Source: Methanobacterium paludis (GTDB lineage: Archaea > Methanobacteriota > Methanobacteria > Methanobacteriales > Methanobacteriaceae). Taken from it: DNA of 64,000 nucleotides. Location: the NCBI RefSeq assembly GCF_000214725.1, contig NC_015574.1, positions 1,004,001-1,068,000 on the forward strand. Direction: 5' to 3'. A program made the translations under genes and the position numbers. Shown in pieces: positions 9,431-19,135 of the stretch; position 1 is the stretch's first letter, and every line of letters begins with the position of its first letter. A model generated the notes under the pieces. That model worked only from the letters and a program-made list of their open reading frames with translations. It was not told the origin of the DNA and ran no database searches.

Positions 9431-9694
9431 ATGATGGTCAATTCTAATACAATCATCTTAGCAGGCGTTGTTGTGATTATATTGGGCATACTGCTTATAT
9501 TCCTGGGAACAGCCCTCCAGATCACTTCAAAATCAGGGGGAACAGGAGAGGTTCAAGCAGGTGGAGTGGTCATGATAGGACCCATACCCATCATATTTGG
9601 GACAAACAAAAATATCACGACCATATCAATCGTTCTTGCAATTATTCTGATGGTTTTAGCTTACCTACTGTTTTATAGGTGGGGTTTTAGATAA
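9431..9694 (+). CDS. small membrane protein, DUF131/TIGR00304-like
   Basis: An 87-residue protein with two membrane helices (about 7-29 and 62-83) joined by a Gly-rich loop ending in Gly-Pro-Ile-Pro-Ile-Ile-Phe-Gly. This is the layout of the short archaeal DUF131 (TIGR00304) membrane family of unknown function. Ribosome site AGGAG lies 5 bases before ATGATG. Confidence 0.75.
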   Translation: MMVNSNTIILAGVVVIILGILLIFLGTALQITSKSGGTGEVQAGGVVMIGPIPIIFGTNKNITTISIVLAIILMVLAYLLFYRWGFR

Positions 9695-9865
9695 TTACAA
9701 ACTTAAATAACAGATTTAGAATTTTAACATAATAAATATATATAGTTAAGAAAATAATTTTATAGAGTTTATTTTATGACAAAAAAGAGTTAAAAAAGAT
9801 TAAATTAACTATTAAATTAACTTATTACATAATAATAAAAGATTATCAGATAGGAAAGTGATTCT

Positions 9866-10558
9866 ATGAAAGTTTCAGTTGTTATTCCTGCTCTTAATGA
9901 AGAGGGAATTGTTGGGGAAACAGTTAAATCAATACCATTAAACAAACTAAATGATATGGGCCTTACTACAGAAATAATTGTTGTTGACAATGCGTCTACA
10001 GATAAAACTGCCCAGGAAGCTAATGATGCTGGTGCAAAGGTTGTTTATGAAGAACACAGGGGTTATGGGAATGCATATCTTCGTGGGTTTAAAGAGGCTA
10101 CAGGAGATATAATTATTATGGGAGATGCCGATGGAACATATCCTCTTGAAATGATCCCTCAATTCATTGAATGTATACTGAATGATAATGTTGATTTTGT
10201 TATTGGCTCAAGATTTGACGGTGAAATACAGGATGGAGCTATGCCTGCTCTTCATAGATATATAGGAAATCCAATGTTCACAAAAATGCTGAACAAACTA
10301 TTCCACTCTAACTTTTCAGACACTCACTGTGGAATGAGGGCAATCAAAACTGAAGCTCTCCAAAAATTGGATCTTAAATCTCCGGGAATGGAATTTGCAA
10401 TTGAAATGGTGATTGAAGCATCTGTTAAAAATCTTAAAATTAAAGAAGTACCCATTGTTTATAGACAGAGGGGCGGAGGCAAAGCTAAATTGAACTCCTT
10501 CAAGGATGGGTGGAGACATTCTAAATATATGTTAAAAAGAAAATTCGGGGATATGTAA
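9866..10558 (+). CDS. family 2 glycosyltransferase, dolichyl-phosphate sugar synthase-like
   Basis: A 230-residue GT-A enzyme. It has the N-terminal VSVVIPALNEE signature, Asp-Asn-Ala-Ser-Thr-Asp at 41-46 and a DxD-type metal site Asp-Ala-Asp at 87-89. It is closest to enzymes that transfer hexose from a nucleotide sugar to a polyprenyl phosphate. It lacks the C-terminal membrane helices of some relatives, so it probably works at the inner membrane face as a peripheral protein. It opens the surface-glycan cluster. A GGAAAGTGATTCT site precedes the ATG. Confidence 0.85.
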   Translation: MKVSVVIPALNEEGIVGETVKSIPLNKLNDMGLTTEIIVVDNASTDKTAQEANDAGAKVVYEEHRGYGNAYLRGFKEATGDIIIMGDADGTYPLEMIPQFIECILNDNVDFVIGSRFDGEIQDGAMPALHRYIGNPMFTKMLNKLFHSNFSDTHCGMRAIKTEALQKLDLKSPGMEFAIEMVIEASVKNLKIKEVPIVYRQRGGGKAKLNSFKDGWRHSKYMLKRKFGDM

Positions 10559-10631
10559 AATTTTATGTGTATCTTTGAGGTTTTCTCTGATTCCTCCATC
10601 TACTCAACTTATTCTATTTAGGAGTACTAAA

Positions 10632-11771
10632 ATGAAAATAGCGTTTATCTATGATTCTGTTTATCCATGGGTTAAAGGAGGGGCTGAAAATCGTGTTTAC
10701 CAACTAGCAAAGAGGCTTGTACTTAGGGGACATGAAGTTCACTGGTATGGTATGGGATGTTGGTGGACCGCGGAAAACCATGAAGATATTGAATTTGAGG
10801 GAATTCATCTTCACGGGGTCTGTAAACCTATAGAACTTTACTCAAATGGTAAAAGATCTATAAAAGAGGCTATTTATTTTGCTTTAAAACTTTTTAGCCC
10901 ATTGATGAAGGAACGATTTGATGTTGTTGAATGTCAGGGGTTCCCGTTTTTTCCATGTTTCACAGCTAAGATACATGCTATTTTAGGGAGATCTACTCTT
11001 TTCATAACGCTCCATGAAGTTTGGGGTGATTACTGGTATGAATACCTGGGTAAGCTGGGAATATTTGGTAAAATAGTTGAAAAATTAACCTTATACTTGA
11101 CAGACCGAATAATAACCGTTTCAGAGAAAACAAATAGGGATCTTCAGGCAATTCGGCTTTTAGATGGGAATGTTATTCCCAATGGCATAAATCTCAAGGA
11201 AATAAATTTTATCAAAAAATCGGATAAAAAATCGGATGTTATATTTGTAGGAAGACTCATAAAAGAGAAAAATGTAGATCTACTCGTAAAGGCCATTGAT
11301 CTGGTTAGAAAAGAACTACCGGAGATCAAATGTTTAATAGTTGGAGATGGGCCAGAGCGGGAAAATCTGGAAAAAATGGTTTTAGATAGAAATTTAAGTA
11401 CTAACATTGAGTTTACAGGATTTTTAGGAAATCATGATGATCTGATTTCATACATGAAATCGTCCAAGGTTTTTGTGCTCCCATCAACAAGGGAAGGCTT
11501 TGGAATTGTTGTTCTTGAGGCAAATGCGTGCGAATTACCAGTAGTTGTTGTAAAACATAAGATGAATGCCGCTTGTGATCTTATAAACAATGGTAAAAAT
11601 GGTTTTGTTGTTGAACCTTCAGATAAGGACATGGCAGCGAAAATAATCCGAGGAATAAAAGATAAAGAAAAAATGAAACCCCACTGCGTTGATTTTGCAA
11701 GCCAATACGATTGGGATGATATTGTTGGGCTGCTGGAAAAACACTATGAAAAATCTTTAAATCGGTTGTAA
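10632..11771 (+). CDS. family 4 (GT-B) glycosyltransferase
   Basis: A 379-residue retaining glycosyltransferase. ATG at 10632 is preferred over an upstream in-frame ATG because TAGGAG lies just before it and the protein then begins directly with the first Rossmann strand. Visible motifs are the N-terminal Gly-Gly-Ala-Glu-Asn-Arg loop, Pro-Asn-Gly-Ile-Asn, the Gly-Arg-Leu-Ile-Lys-Glu-Lys nucleotide-binding turn, and the EX7E motif beginning Glu-Gly-Phe-Gly-Ile-Val-Val-Leu-Glu. The acceptor and sugar are unknown. Confidence 0.85.
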   Translation: MKIAFIYDSVYPWVKGGAENRVYQLAKRLVLRGHEVHWYGMGCWWTAENHEDIEFEGIHLHGVCKPIELYSNGKRSIKEAIYFALKLFSPLMKERFDVVECQGFPFFPCFTAKIHAILGRSTLFITLHEVWGDYWYEYLGKLGIFGKIVEKLTLYLTDRIITVSEKTNRDLQAIRLLDGNVIPNGINLKEINFIKKSDKKSDVIFVGRLIKEKNVDLLVKAIDLVRKELPEIKCLIVGDGPERENLEKMVLDRNLSTNIEFTGFLGNHDDLISYMKSSKVFVLPSTREGFGIVVLEANACELPVVVVKHKMNAACDLINNGKNGFVVEPSDKDMAAKIIRGIKDKEKMKPHCVDFASQYDWDDIVGLLEKHYEKSLNRL

Positions 11772-11857
11772 ACTTAGTTAATTGTTGAGTGAGTTTTAAA
11801 TCCTTTGTAAACTTGAATAATTGTTGAGTGAGTTTTAAATCGTTGTAAATTTGAATA
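11766..11857. repeat. 39-bp tandem duplication with partial third copy
   Basis: A segment beginning TTGTAAACTT and ending GTTTTAAATC occurs at 11766-11802 and again at 11805-11841, with a third start from 11843. It begins within the last codons of the upstream glycosyltransferase. Confidence 0.85.
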
Positions 11858-11944
11858 TCATGACAGAATAAAACTAATTAAATCTAATATTACATGAATA
11901 CAGATAAGTAAATTTGAATAATCATTGATTGAATAGGGATAAAA

Positions 11945-13063
11945 ATGAAGATAATACAAACTCCAGTTCGATTTTATCCATTTATAGGTGGAGTTGAGAA
12001 CTATGTACACTACCTTTCAAGGGAATTGGTAAAACTAGGGCATGATGTTGATGTAATATGTGCAAACGAGCCTGAATCAAAGAAGGAAGAGTCTATTGAT
12101 GATATAAATGTTAAAAGACTTTCTTACATTGGTAAAGTTGCCAATACGAATATCACAATGGGTTTACCACTTGCACTTTTGAGAGAGGACTTTGATATAA
12201 TTCACACTCATATCCCAACGCCTTGGAGTGCTGATTGGAGCTCCATATTCTCGAAAATAAAAAGAAAACCATTAGTTGTCACGTATCACAATGACATAAT
12301 TGGCAATGGATTTGCAGATCACATTGCAGGTTTTTATAATTCAACAGCACTTAAATCCCTGCTAAAACAGGCGGATAAAATTATAATAACACAGCCCAAT
12401 TATCTGAATTTTTCACCCTACTTGAAAGGTTACGCTGATAAAATTGAAGTGATCCCAAACGGGGTTGATGTTGAAACTTTCAAACCATTAGAATGTCAAA
12501 AAAGGGAAAACACAATATTCTTTTTAAGCCTTTTAGATGAATTTCATAAATATAAAGGACTTAACTATTTATTAAAAGCTCTTCAACTCATTAAAAATGA
12601 AATTCCAGATGTTAAACTTTTAGTAGGAGGTAAAGGTGTTCTTTTAGAGCACTACCAGAAAATGGTAAATTCATTGGGTTTGCAGGAAAACGTTGAATTT
12701 CACGGTTTTATTCCTGATGAACGACTAGTTGAATACTACAGTAGCGTTGATGTTTTTGTCTTGCCTTCTATTTCTTCAGTTCAGGAAGGTTTTGGTATCG
12801 TGGCTTTAGAGGCTTTAGCGTGTGAAACACCGGTTGTAAGCACAGAAATTGTGGGTGTGGCTGAAGATATTAAAAAAAGTAATGCTGGTCTAATTGTCGA
12901 GCCCAAAAACTCTACTGCACTTGCAGATGCAATAATCAAAATCTTAAAAAACAAGGATTTACAGAAGAAAATGGGATTCAATGGCCGAAAGCTCGTGAAG
13001 GATACTTACACATGGAAGGGTATTGCAGAGATGATGGAAAAGGTTTATAATGAATTATTGTGA
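11945..13063 (+). CDS. family 4 (GT-B) glycosyltransferase
   Basis: A 372-residue GT4 enzyme with Gly-Gly-Val-Glu-Asn-Tyr near residue 15, Pro-Asn-Gly-Val-Asp before the second domain, Gly-Gly-Lys-Gly in the donor site and the EX7E motif (Gln-Glu-Gly-Phe-Gly-Ile-Val-Ala-Leu-Glu). It follows the preceding GT4 gene on the same strand after ~170 bases. It probably adds a sugar to a lipid-linked surface glycan. Confidence 0.85.
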   Translation: MKIIQTPVRFYPFIGGVENYVHYLSRELVKLGHDVDVICANEPESKKEESIDDINVKRLSYIGKVANTNITMGLPLALLREDFDIIHTHIPTPWSADWSSIFSKIKRKPLVVTYHNDIIGNGFADHIAGFYNSTALKSLLKQADKIIITQPNYLNFSPYLKGYADKIEVIPNGVDVETFKPLECQKRENTIFFLSLLDEFHKYKGLNYLLKALQLIKNEIPDVKLLVGGKGVLLEHYQKMVNSLGLQENVEFHGFIPDERLVEYYSSVDVFVLPSISSVQEGFGIVALEALACETPVVSTEIVGVAEDIKKSNAGLIVEPKNSTALADAIIKILKNKDLQKKMGFNGRKLVKDTYTWKGIAEMMEKVYNELL

Positions 13064-13229
13064 TATGATCTGTGTGAGGATTATTCCTTATTTTAAATTA
13101 AATAGATATTAAAATAAACAATAATAAGCAGACATTTTCTGTCTTTAAAATGGAAAATTAACAAGAAATAGTTATAACTTTAATTTATTATCAAATCTAA
13201 CTTAAACGAATGTAGAGGAATCATTGGAA

Positions 13230-15380
13230 ATGTTTAATAAAATAAAAAATATAAAAGCCAAAGAATGGTTAATGCTCATAGTTTCAATGTTATTTTTAAC
13301 AGATATCCTTGTATTACTGAATATACCATTTTTAAGGGAGATAGAATCATTTTTATTTTTCACAATAATCCCTGGAGTTTTAATTCTTCAAATACTGCGC
13401 CTGAACAAGATGGAATTCTTAAAAAAGGCCGTATTATCAGTAGGGTTAAGTTTATTTTTCATGATATTTGCAGGTTTAATTTTAAACAGCTTTTATCCTA
13501 TCTTAATGAAACCGTTGTCATTAAGTTCAGTGCTTATCTCTTTTAACATACTCTTAATAGCTTTAGCTATAATTGCATACATGAGAAATAAAGATGATTT
13601 CAATTTAGGGGATATGCTTAATTTTAACTTTCATCTGGGGGGCAAGTTAAAATCTCCTTTAATTTTTCCATTAATATTTCCGTTTATGGCAATTTTAGGA
13701 ACATATCTAATGAACACCACCCAAAACAACATTATCCTAATGTTGATGCTGTTCATGATACCTTTATATTTGGTGGTGGTAGTTTATCTCAATGATAAAA
13801 TTCATCCATCTACATATCCAATTGCAGTATGGTTAATAGGATTGAGCCTGCTTTTGATGTATGGTTTAACCTCATCATACACTATTGGAAGAGATGTGCA
13901 TGGAGAGTTTTACTCTTTCCAGTTGGCCATGGCCAATTTGCACTGGAACATCTACGATTATTACAACCCTTACAATGCTTGCTTGAGCGTTACTATACTG
14001 CCGGTTGTCTACAATGTATTATCAAATATTGGCGGAGAATACATTTTCAAACTGTTCTATGGGATTATAGGTTCTGCAATACCTTTGATTGTTTACATTG
14101 TATCAAAAAAATATATAGGCAAAAAATACGCCTTCTTCGCAGCACTGCTCTTCGTGTTTCAACTATTCTTTGTTTCCATGTTAGGTGCTGTGAGACAGGA
14201 AATAGCCATGTTATTTTTCTTCCTTGCAGTGATGGTTTTATTCGATTCTGAGTTAGATAAGAAACTACCTAAAAAAGTTTTATTTTTGATCTTTACGTTC
14301 TCTCTAGTGGTATCCCATTACACCACAGCTTACGTTGCATTTATTCTCATGGCAGCAGTACTTTTAGTACCATTTTTAATGGGATTAATTAAGGAAAGAA
14401 AATTGGTATTTACCAACTTTGACCTCATTTTAATCTCCTTAGCATTCATAGCGGTATGGTACTTGCTCTTTGCAAAGGTTCAATTTACTGCAGGGGCACA
14501 GGTGGTCGGAGCAACAGCTGCAGCTGCAGCTACAGCAGGATCAAGTTCTGGACCTGCACAACCTTTAACCACCACAAGAGGAGCTTATGTTTTGGGAGTT
14601 TTAGGTATAGTGCTGAAATCGTTGCCCAACACAGTGAGTGTTGTTGTGCACGATATAATCTTTGCAACAATCATGGTGGGGCTTGGAACCGTAATATGGA
14701 AATATCGTTACTTTAAAGAGAAAATGGAAGTTGAATATCTCATGGGAGTAGCTGTATCAATGATATTACTGATTTTATTCGTGGCATTACCGTATATATC
14801 TATTGCATACGACGCTGCAAGGCTTTTCTTCCAGCTACTGATATTCATCGCCCCATTATTTGTTATTGGAGCAATAACTCTGGCTAAACTCATTAAAAAA
14901 CCAAAATGGGATGTTATGATACTTTTGGTTTTACTCATAGCCCTATTCTCATGTGCCACATATATGCAGTACCATTTCCTGGGCATGCCTTATTCTTCAG
15001 AATATGATAGTAACGGGCTGGTACGTGATGAAACTTTTATCTACGGAAGTGAACTGACATCCGTGAGCTGGTTAAACTACAATAAAGTAACGGGTCTTAA
15101 TGCTTATTCAGATGGAAGAGAATCTTCGAGATTTGCTCTGGTTTACGGTGCAGGAGATCAAAATTTCAAAAACTCCTTCATTGTACTGAACAGCTCTTTC
15201 TTTGCATGGAACAAAACTATAAATTCAGGATACATTTACATGGGGCATTTTAATGTAAATGATAATAAAACCCTGGAAATATATGATGACATATCTGTGC
15301 AAGATATTAATGGATATTCCAAATTATTCATGGGAAAATATCGTATATACGATAATGGGGGAAGTCAGATATGGATGTGA
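13230..15380 (+). CDS. multi-pass membrane protein, DUF2206 family
   Basis: A 716-residue protein with many hydrophobic helices through residue ~590 and a soluble C-terminal portion. It matches the archaeal DUF2206 proteins. A loop near residue 220 reads Arg-Asp-Val-His-Gly-Glu-Phe; acidic loops of this kind are typical of GT-C membrane glycosyltransferases and oligosaccharyl transferases, so a GT-C role using polyprenyl-phosphate sugars is plausible but unproven. ATG at 13230 has a better-spaced AGAGGA than the in-frame TTG at 13224. The stop overlaps the next gene. Confidence 0.7.
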   Translation: MFNKIKNIKAKEWLMLIVSMLFLTDILVLLNIPFLREIESFLFFTIIPGVLILQILRLNKMEFLKKAVLSVGLSLFFMIFAGLILNSFYPILMKPLSLSSVLISFNILLIALAIIAYMRNKDDFNLGDMLNFNFHLGGKLKSPLIFPLIFPFMAILGTYLMNTTQNNIILMLMLFMIPLYLVVVVYLNDKIHPSTYPIAVWLIGLSLLLMYGLTSSYTIGRDVHGEFYSFQLAMANLHWNIYDYYNPYNACLSVTILPVVYNVLSNIGGEYIFKLFYGIIGSAIPLIVYIVSKKYIGKKYAFFAALLFVFQLFFVSMLGAVRQEIAMLFFFLAVMVLFDSELDKKLPKKVLFLIFTFSLVVSHYTTAYVAFILMAAVLLVPFLMGLIKERKLVFTNFDLILISLAFIAVWYLLFAKVQFTAGAQVVGATAAAAATAGSSSGPAQPLTTTRGAYVLGVLGIVLKSLPNTVSVVVHDIIFATIMVGLGTVIWKYRYFKEKMEVEYLMGVAVSMILLILFVALPYISIAYDAARLFFQLLIFIAPLFVIGAITLAKLIKKPKWDVMILLVLLIALFSCATYMQYHFLGMPYSSEYDSNGLVRDETFIYGSELTSVSWLNYNKVTGLNAYSDGRESSRFALVYGAGDQNFKNSFIVLNSSFFAWNKTINSGYIYMGHFNVNDNKTLEIYDDISVQDINGYSKLFMGKYRIYDNGGSQIWM

Positions 15381-16552
15381 TGATGAGGAGGAAGAAAACC
15401 AGTAACAAACAAAAAAATCCCCGCATACTGTTTGTTCATCACACAGCCATGTGGTATAGAAAGCCGTTCTTTAAAAGTTTAAGCCAACTTTGCAATGTTG
15501 AATTTGTTTTCAACAATGTGGAGCGTTATAACACCACCTACGACACAGATCTATCCCATGAAATTGAAGGGCTTGAAGATGTTAATTACAGTGTGAAAAG
15601 GAACTATCTTGGCATATCATTTGGTACGATAAAAAAAACCCTTGGAGATTATGATATTTTCGTTGGAGGAAGCTGGGATACTTTTGCAGATGTTGTAGAG
15701 ACACTTTTTGAGTTTATAATTGTTAAGATCAGAAGAAAACCTTTCATACTTTGGAGGGAAGACTGGGACTGGAACGTGCAATCTTTCAAGAGGAAGATGG
15801 TCAAACGTTTAGCAAGATTTTTAGGGAAAAATGTTGATGCAATCCTTGTGCCGGGCTCTAAACACATGAAATTTTTTGTATCACTGGATGTTTCACCTGA
15901 TAAAATATTTATAATGCCTAACGTTAGCAGCATTAAGATGAAACTTAATGACTATAAAAACAGAGATAATTTAAGGCAAGAATTTGAGTTAAAGGATAAA
16001 AAAGTTGTTCTCTACGTTGGCAGGTTAATAGATCTAAAGGGTGTTGGCTACCTAATTAAGGCCTTCCGTAAACTTGCAGATAAAAAGGATGATGCGGTTC
16101 TTTTCATTGTTGGAGAAGGAGACTGTAAAAAAGAGCTTGAAAAACTCGCATGGGATCTAAAAATTCAAGATAAAGTCCATTTCACAGGAAACATAAATAA
16201 TGAACTCCTTGGAGGATACTATTTAATCGCCAATGTTTTTGTACTGCCCTCCATAACAACTTACTACGCAGATGCATGTCCCCTTGTTGTAAATGAAGCA
16301 ATGTACTTCGGAAAACCTGTTATAACAAGTGATGCAGTTGGTACGACCTTCATGATAAAAAATGGTGAAAATGGATACGTCTTCCCAGAAAAAGACATTG
16401 ATGCTCTTTACGAGGCCATGGAAAAAATATTGTCGGATCCAGTTTTGGAGGAGAAAATGGGTGAAAATTCCTCAAAACTCATAGAGAAAAGTTTCACCTA
16501 TAAAAATATGGTTAATGGCTTTGAAAGGGCTCTGGAATATGTGGGTAAATAG
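15371..16552 (+). CDS. family 4 (GT-B) glycosyltransferase
   Basis: A 393-residue GT4-type enzyme overlapping the DUF2206 gene by 10 bases, so the two are translationally coupled. It has a basic N-terminus, Tyr-Val-Gly-Arg-Leu-Ile-Asp-Leu-Lys-Gly in the donor domain, and a degenerate EX7E region (Asp-Ala-Cys-Pro-Leu-Val-Val-Asn-Glu-Ala) in place of the common Glu-Gly-Phe-Gly. GGGGGAAG precedes the ATG at 15371. ATG codons at 15380 and 15383 are alternatives. Confidence 0.8.
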   Translation: MDVMMRRKKTSNKQKNPRILFVHHTAMWYRKPFFKSLSQLCNVEFVFNNVERYNTTYDTDLSHEIEGLEDVNYSVKRNYLGISFGTIKKTLGDYDIFVGGSWDTFADVVETLFEFIIVKIRRKPFILWREDWDWNVQSFKRKMVKRLARFLGKNVDAILVPGSKHMKFFVSLDVSPDKIFIMPNVSSIKMKLNDYKNRDNLRQEFELKDKKVVLYVGRLIDLKGVGYLIKAFRKLADKKDDAVLFIVGEGDCKKELEKLAWDLKIQDKVHFTGNINNELLGGYYLIANVFVLPSITTYYADACPLVVNEAMYFGKPVITSDAVGTTFMIKNGENGYVFPEKDIDALYEAMEKILSDPVLEEKMGENSSKLIEKSFTYKNMVNGFERALEYVGK

Positions 16553-16703
16553 TTTATTGGTTAATTTTAAATAGTTTAAGTTGGCTAATTGTGTGCTGCC
16601 ACTATAAAAAACTCTTTTTATTTCCATATTTTAATCTTTCATATTACGTTAATTACTTTATATTCTATTTTTTATATTTCCTATTTTAATATTCTTAATA
16701 ATG

Positions 16704-17720
16704 TCATGTTCCTTTAATTGTCCTTAAGATTTTTTTAATTAACAGCATCAGATTTATTTTCATGATCTGAGCAATGTACAAGGGAAGATGTGAGTAATAG
16801 AACTTTTGATGTGTTTTAAGAAATTTCAGGGAGGTGCTGATTTCAGAGAAGGTTCTCCTAATTAAATTCTTTTTCTTCCGAGAAACACTGGTTTTATGCC
16901 ATATTTTTGAGTTTAAATTTGACACTACCTTATAGCCACACTCTCGGAGTTTTATGCACAGGTCGATATCTTCCATTCCAAAGAAAAGCTCTTTATTCAA
17001 TAATTTTATTGGAATATCACGGGTTTTCATCATCAAAGCCGCCCCTGAAACCCAGTCACACTCCAAAATGCCTTTATACTTTTCTGCAGGATTTACATCA
17101 GATAAATCATAGTAACCCGGGAAATTGGATAGATCCACAACTCCTCCAATGTTGGATGCCATATCAGTTCTGCCGTTAGTATCATAATAATAAATTTTTG
17201 GACCAACAACGCCTATTTCAGCACTGCTTTCTGCTGTTTTGACCAGTTCTGTAAGGAAATTTTTGTCAACAACAGTGTCGTTGTTTAAAAGTAGGGTGTA
17301 ATCTTGGTTTAATGATCTAAGGGCGTACCTTATACCAATGTTGTTTCCCTCAGCAAACCCGTAGTTTTTAGTATTTTTTATGAGTATCATGTTCTTATTT
17401 GGATGTAACTCTGTTTTAGGTAAAGCTGTTTTACAAGCCCCATTAAAGGCTTCAGATTCTTCTGTGCTGTATTCTGTGATTTTTATGGGTTTGTTTTTTG
17501 TTTGGTATGTGTAGAATTTTGATTGGGGTTTTAGGGTTCCTTGGCAGTATTCTTTTATTTTTTGGATGGAGTCATCTGTTGATGCGTTATCTACAAGTAT
17601 TACTTGGTAGTTTGGGTAGTTTATTTGGTATAATGATTCCAGGCATTCAATTGTATCCTCCCAACCATTCCAATTCAGAATAATAACAGCAACCCTAGGC
17701 ACATCATCACTAAAACTCAT
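16704..17720 (-). CDS. family 2 glycosyltransferase (rhamnosyltransferase-like), 5' end duplicated
   Basis: A 338-residue COG1216-type GT2: Ile-Ile-Leu-Asn-Trp-Asn-Gly-Trp at the N-terminus, Asp-Asn-Ala-Ser-Thr-Asp-Asp, Asn-Asn-Asp-Thr as the DxD equivalent, and Gly-Met-Glu-Asp-Ile-Asp-Leu-Cys near the catalytic base. The C-terminus is basic and hydrophobic, consistent with membrane association. Its first ~84 codons and the leader are nearly identical to those of the next gene (17872-18924), while the rest differs. Ribosome site GGGGAGAG. Confidence 0.85.
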   Translation of the reverse strand: MSFSDDVPRVAVIILNWNGWEDTIECLESLYQINYPNYQVILVDNASTDDSIQKIKEYCQGTLKPQSKFYTYQTKNKPIKITEYSTEESEAFNGACKTALPKTELHPNKNMILIKNTKNYGFAEGNNIGIRYALRSLNQDYTLLLNNDTVVDKNFLTELVKTAESSAEIGVVGPKIYYYDTNGRTDMASNIGGVVDLSNFPGYYDLSDVNPAEKYKGILECDWVSGAALMMKTRDIPIKLLNKELFFGMEDIDLCIKLRECGYKVVSNLNSKIWHKTSVSRKKKNLIRRTFSEISTSLKFLKTHQKFYYSHLPLYIAQIMKINLMLLIKKILRTIKGT

Positions 17721-17729
17721 AAAATTCTC
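17470..17729. repeat. 260-bp duplicated segment, copy 1
   Basis: This segment matches 18674-18933 base for base apart from about eight substitutions, with no gaps. It covers the first ~84 codons and the start region of each GT2 gene. Similarity stops sharply at both ends. Confidence 0.92.
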
Positions 17730-17871
17730 TCCCCAAAAAATTTTTTATCTACAAATTTTTATACAACATTCAATTTTAATTCAAATTTTATATTTTTTTA
17801 TCTTATATTCTTGAATGAAATGGTCATAATAAACTTTTCAAACCCAACTGATAATTCAAATGGATCTATCT

Positions 17872-18924
17872 TTAAGATTTGAACAAACTGCAAATAATTT
17901 TTTTGTATGATTTAAGGATTAATTTAGTGTAATCCCACGTTTTCATAGTGTTACGCTTTAATAAACTTCCAAAAACGACAAACATTCCTTCTTTTATGAG
18001 AACGAAACTGTAAAAAACTTTTTCTTTTGATGTTCCGTATCTCAAAACATTTTCGGTGGTATTTTTTGTACTTAAAACAGTCATCCTATTTATCACATCT
18101 CTTTTTGTGATAGATTTACCTCTCTTATGATAAACTATTGACTCTGGAACAAATTTGGCTTTCCATCCGAATTTATGGGATCGCATTGATAATTCTGCAT
18201 CTTCCCCAAGGGTTATGAAACTTTCATCAAGCAAACCCACTTCTTTAAGCATGTGACTTTTGTAGAGGGCTGCAGCAGCCATGGCACCAACAACATCTTT
18301 CTTGTGGTCGTACTGGTTTTTATCAATTTCTCCATGCCCCCTATCTACGATTCTTCCCCATTTAATGATATGACCCGTAGAATCTATTATCTCTGTATCA
18401 TATGCATTTAACAGTTTTGAACCTGCAATTCCAATTTTTGGTTCCTTTTCTGACGCATTTATCAATTCAGTAATGAAATTCTTATCTGCCAATGTGTCGT
18501 TATTTAAAAGAAGAACGTAGTCAACTTGAATTTTTTCAAGTGCAAATTGCATCCCTATATTGTTTCCACCTGCAAATCCATGGTTATCAAAATTTTTTAT
18601 TAATATTAAATTTTTATCTGGTTTAAAATTATGTGATTCGAAAATTTCAAGGTTTTTAACTTCCTTTTCTGTATATTCTGTGATTTTTATGGGTTTGTTT
18701 TTTGTTTGGTATGTGTAGAATTTTGATTGGGGTTTTAGGGTTCCTTGGCAGTACTTTCTTATCTCCTGGATGGAGTCATCTGTTGATGCGTTATCTATGA
18801 GTATTACTTGGTAGTTTGGGTAGTTTATTTGGTATAATGATTCCAGGCATTCAATTGTATCCTCCCAACCATTCCAATTCAGAATAATAACAGCAACCCT
18901 AGGCACATCATCACTAAAACTCAT
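17872..18924 (-). CDS. family 2 glycosyltransferase (rhamnosyltransferase-like)
   Basis: A 350-residue COG1216-type GT2 with the same first ~84 codons as the downstream gene. It then has its own Asn-Asn-Asp-Thr-Leu-Ala-Asp metal-binding strand, a Gly-Ala-Met-Ala-Ala-Ala-Ala-Leu-Tyr segment and Leu-Gly-Glu-Asp-Ala-Glu-Leu-Ser at the expected base position. GGTGAG precedes the ATG. It probably uses a nucleotide-deoxysugar or hexose. The acceptor is unknown. Confidence 0.85.
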   Translation of the reverse strand: MSFSDDVPRVAVIILNWNGWEDTIECLESLYQINYPNYQVILIDNASTDDSIQEIRKYCQGTLKPQSKFYTYQTKNKPIKITEYTEKEVKNLEIFESHNFKPDKNLILIKNFDNHGFAGGNNIGMQFALEKIQVDYVLLLNNDTLADKNFITELINASEKEPKIGIAGSKLLNAYDTEIIDSTGHIIKWGRIVDRGHGEIDKNQYDHKKDVVGAMAAAALYKSHMLKEVGLLDESFITLGEDAELSMRSHKFGWKAKFVPESIVYHKRGKSITKRDVINRMTVLSTKNTTENVLRYGTSKEKVFYSFVLIKEGMFVVFGSLLKRNTMKTWDYTKLILKSYKKIICSLFKS

Positions 18925-18933
18925 AAAATTCTC
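18674..18933. repeat. 260-bp duplicated segment, copy 2
   Basis: Partner of 17470-17729 at a fixed offset of 1204 bases. Most of the differences are clustered in codons around residues 53-62. Confidence 0.92.
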
Positions 18934-19135
18934 ACCAACTTCATCAAACGATTAATAGCATTAATTTTAGTATGTAACATAATAAAATCTCAAAGGAAAC
19001 AGTAGTCTTACTTTAAGAATATTTTTAGTTGAGTATATCCATTATATCCAGTACTTACAGATTACCTGCTCACATTACATTTAGATTAAAAATTCATTTA
19101 AAAACATTCCTGAAATCATTTATTGAATAGATCCA

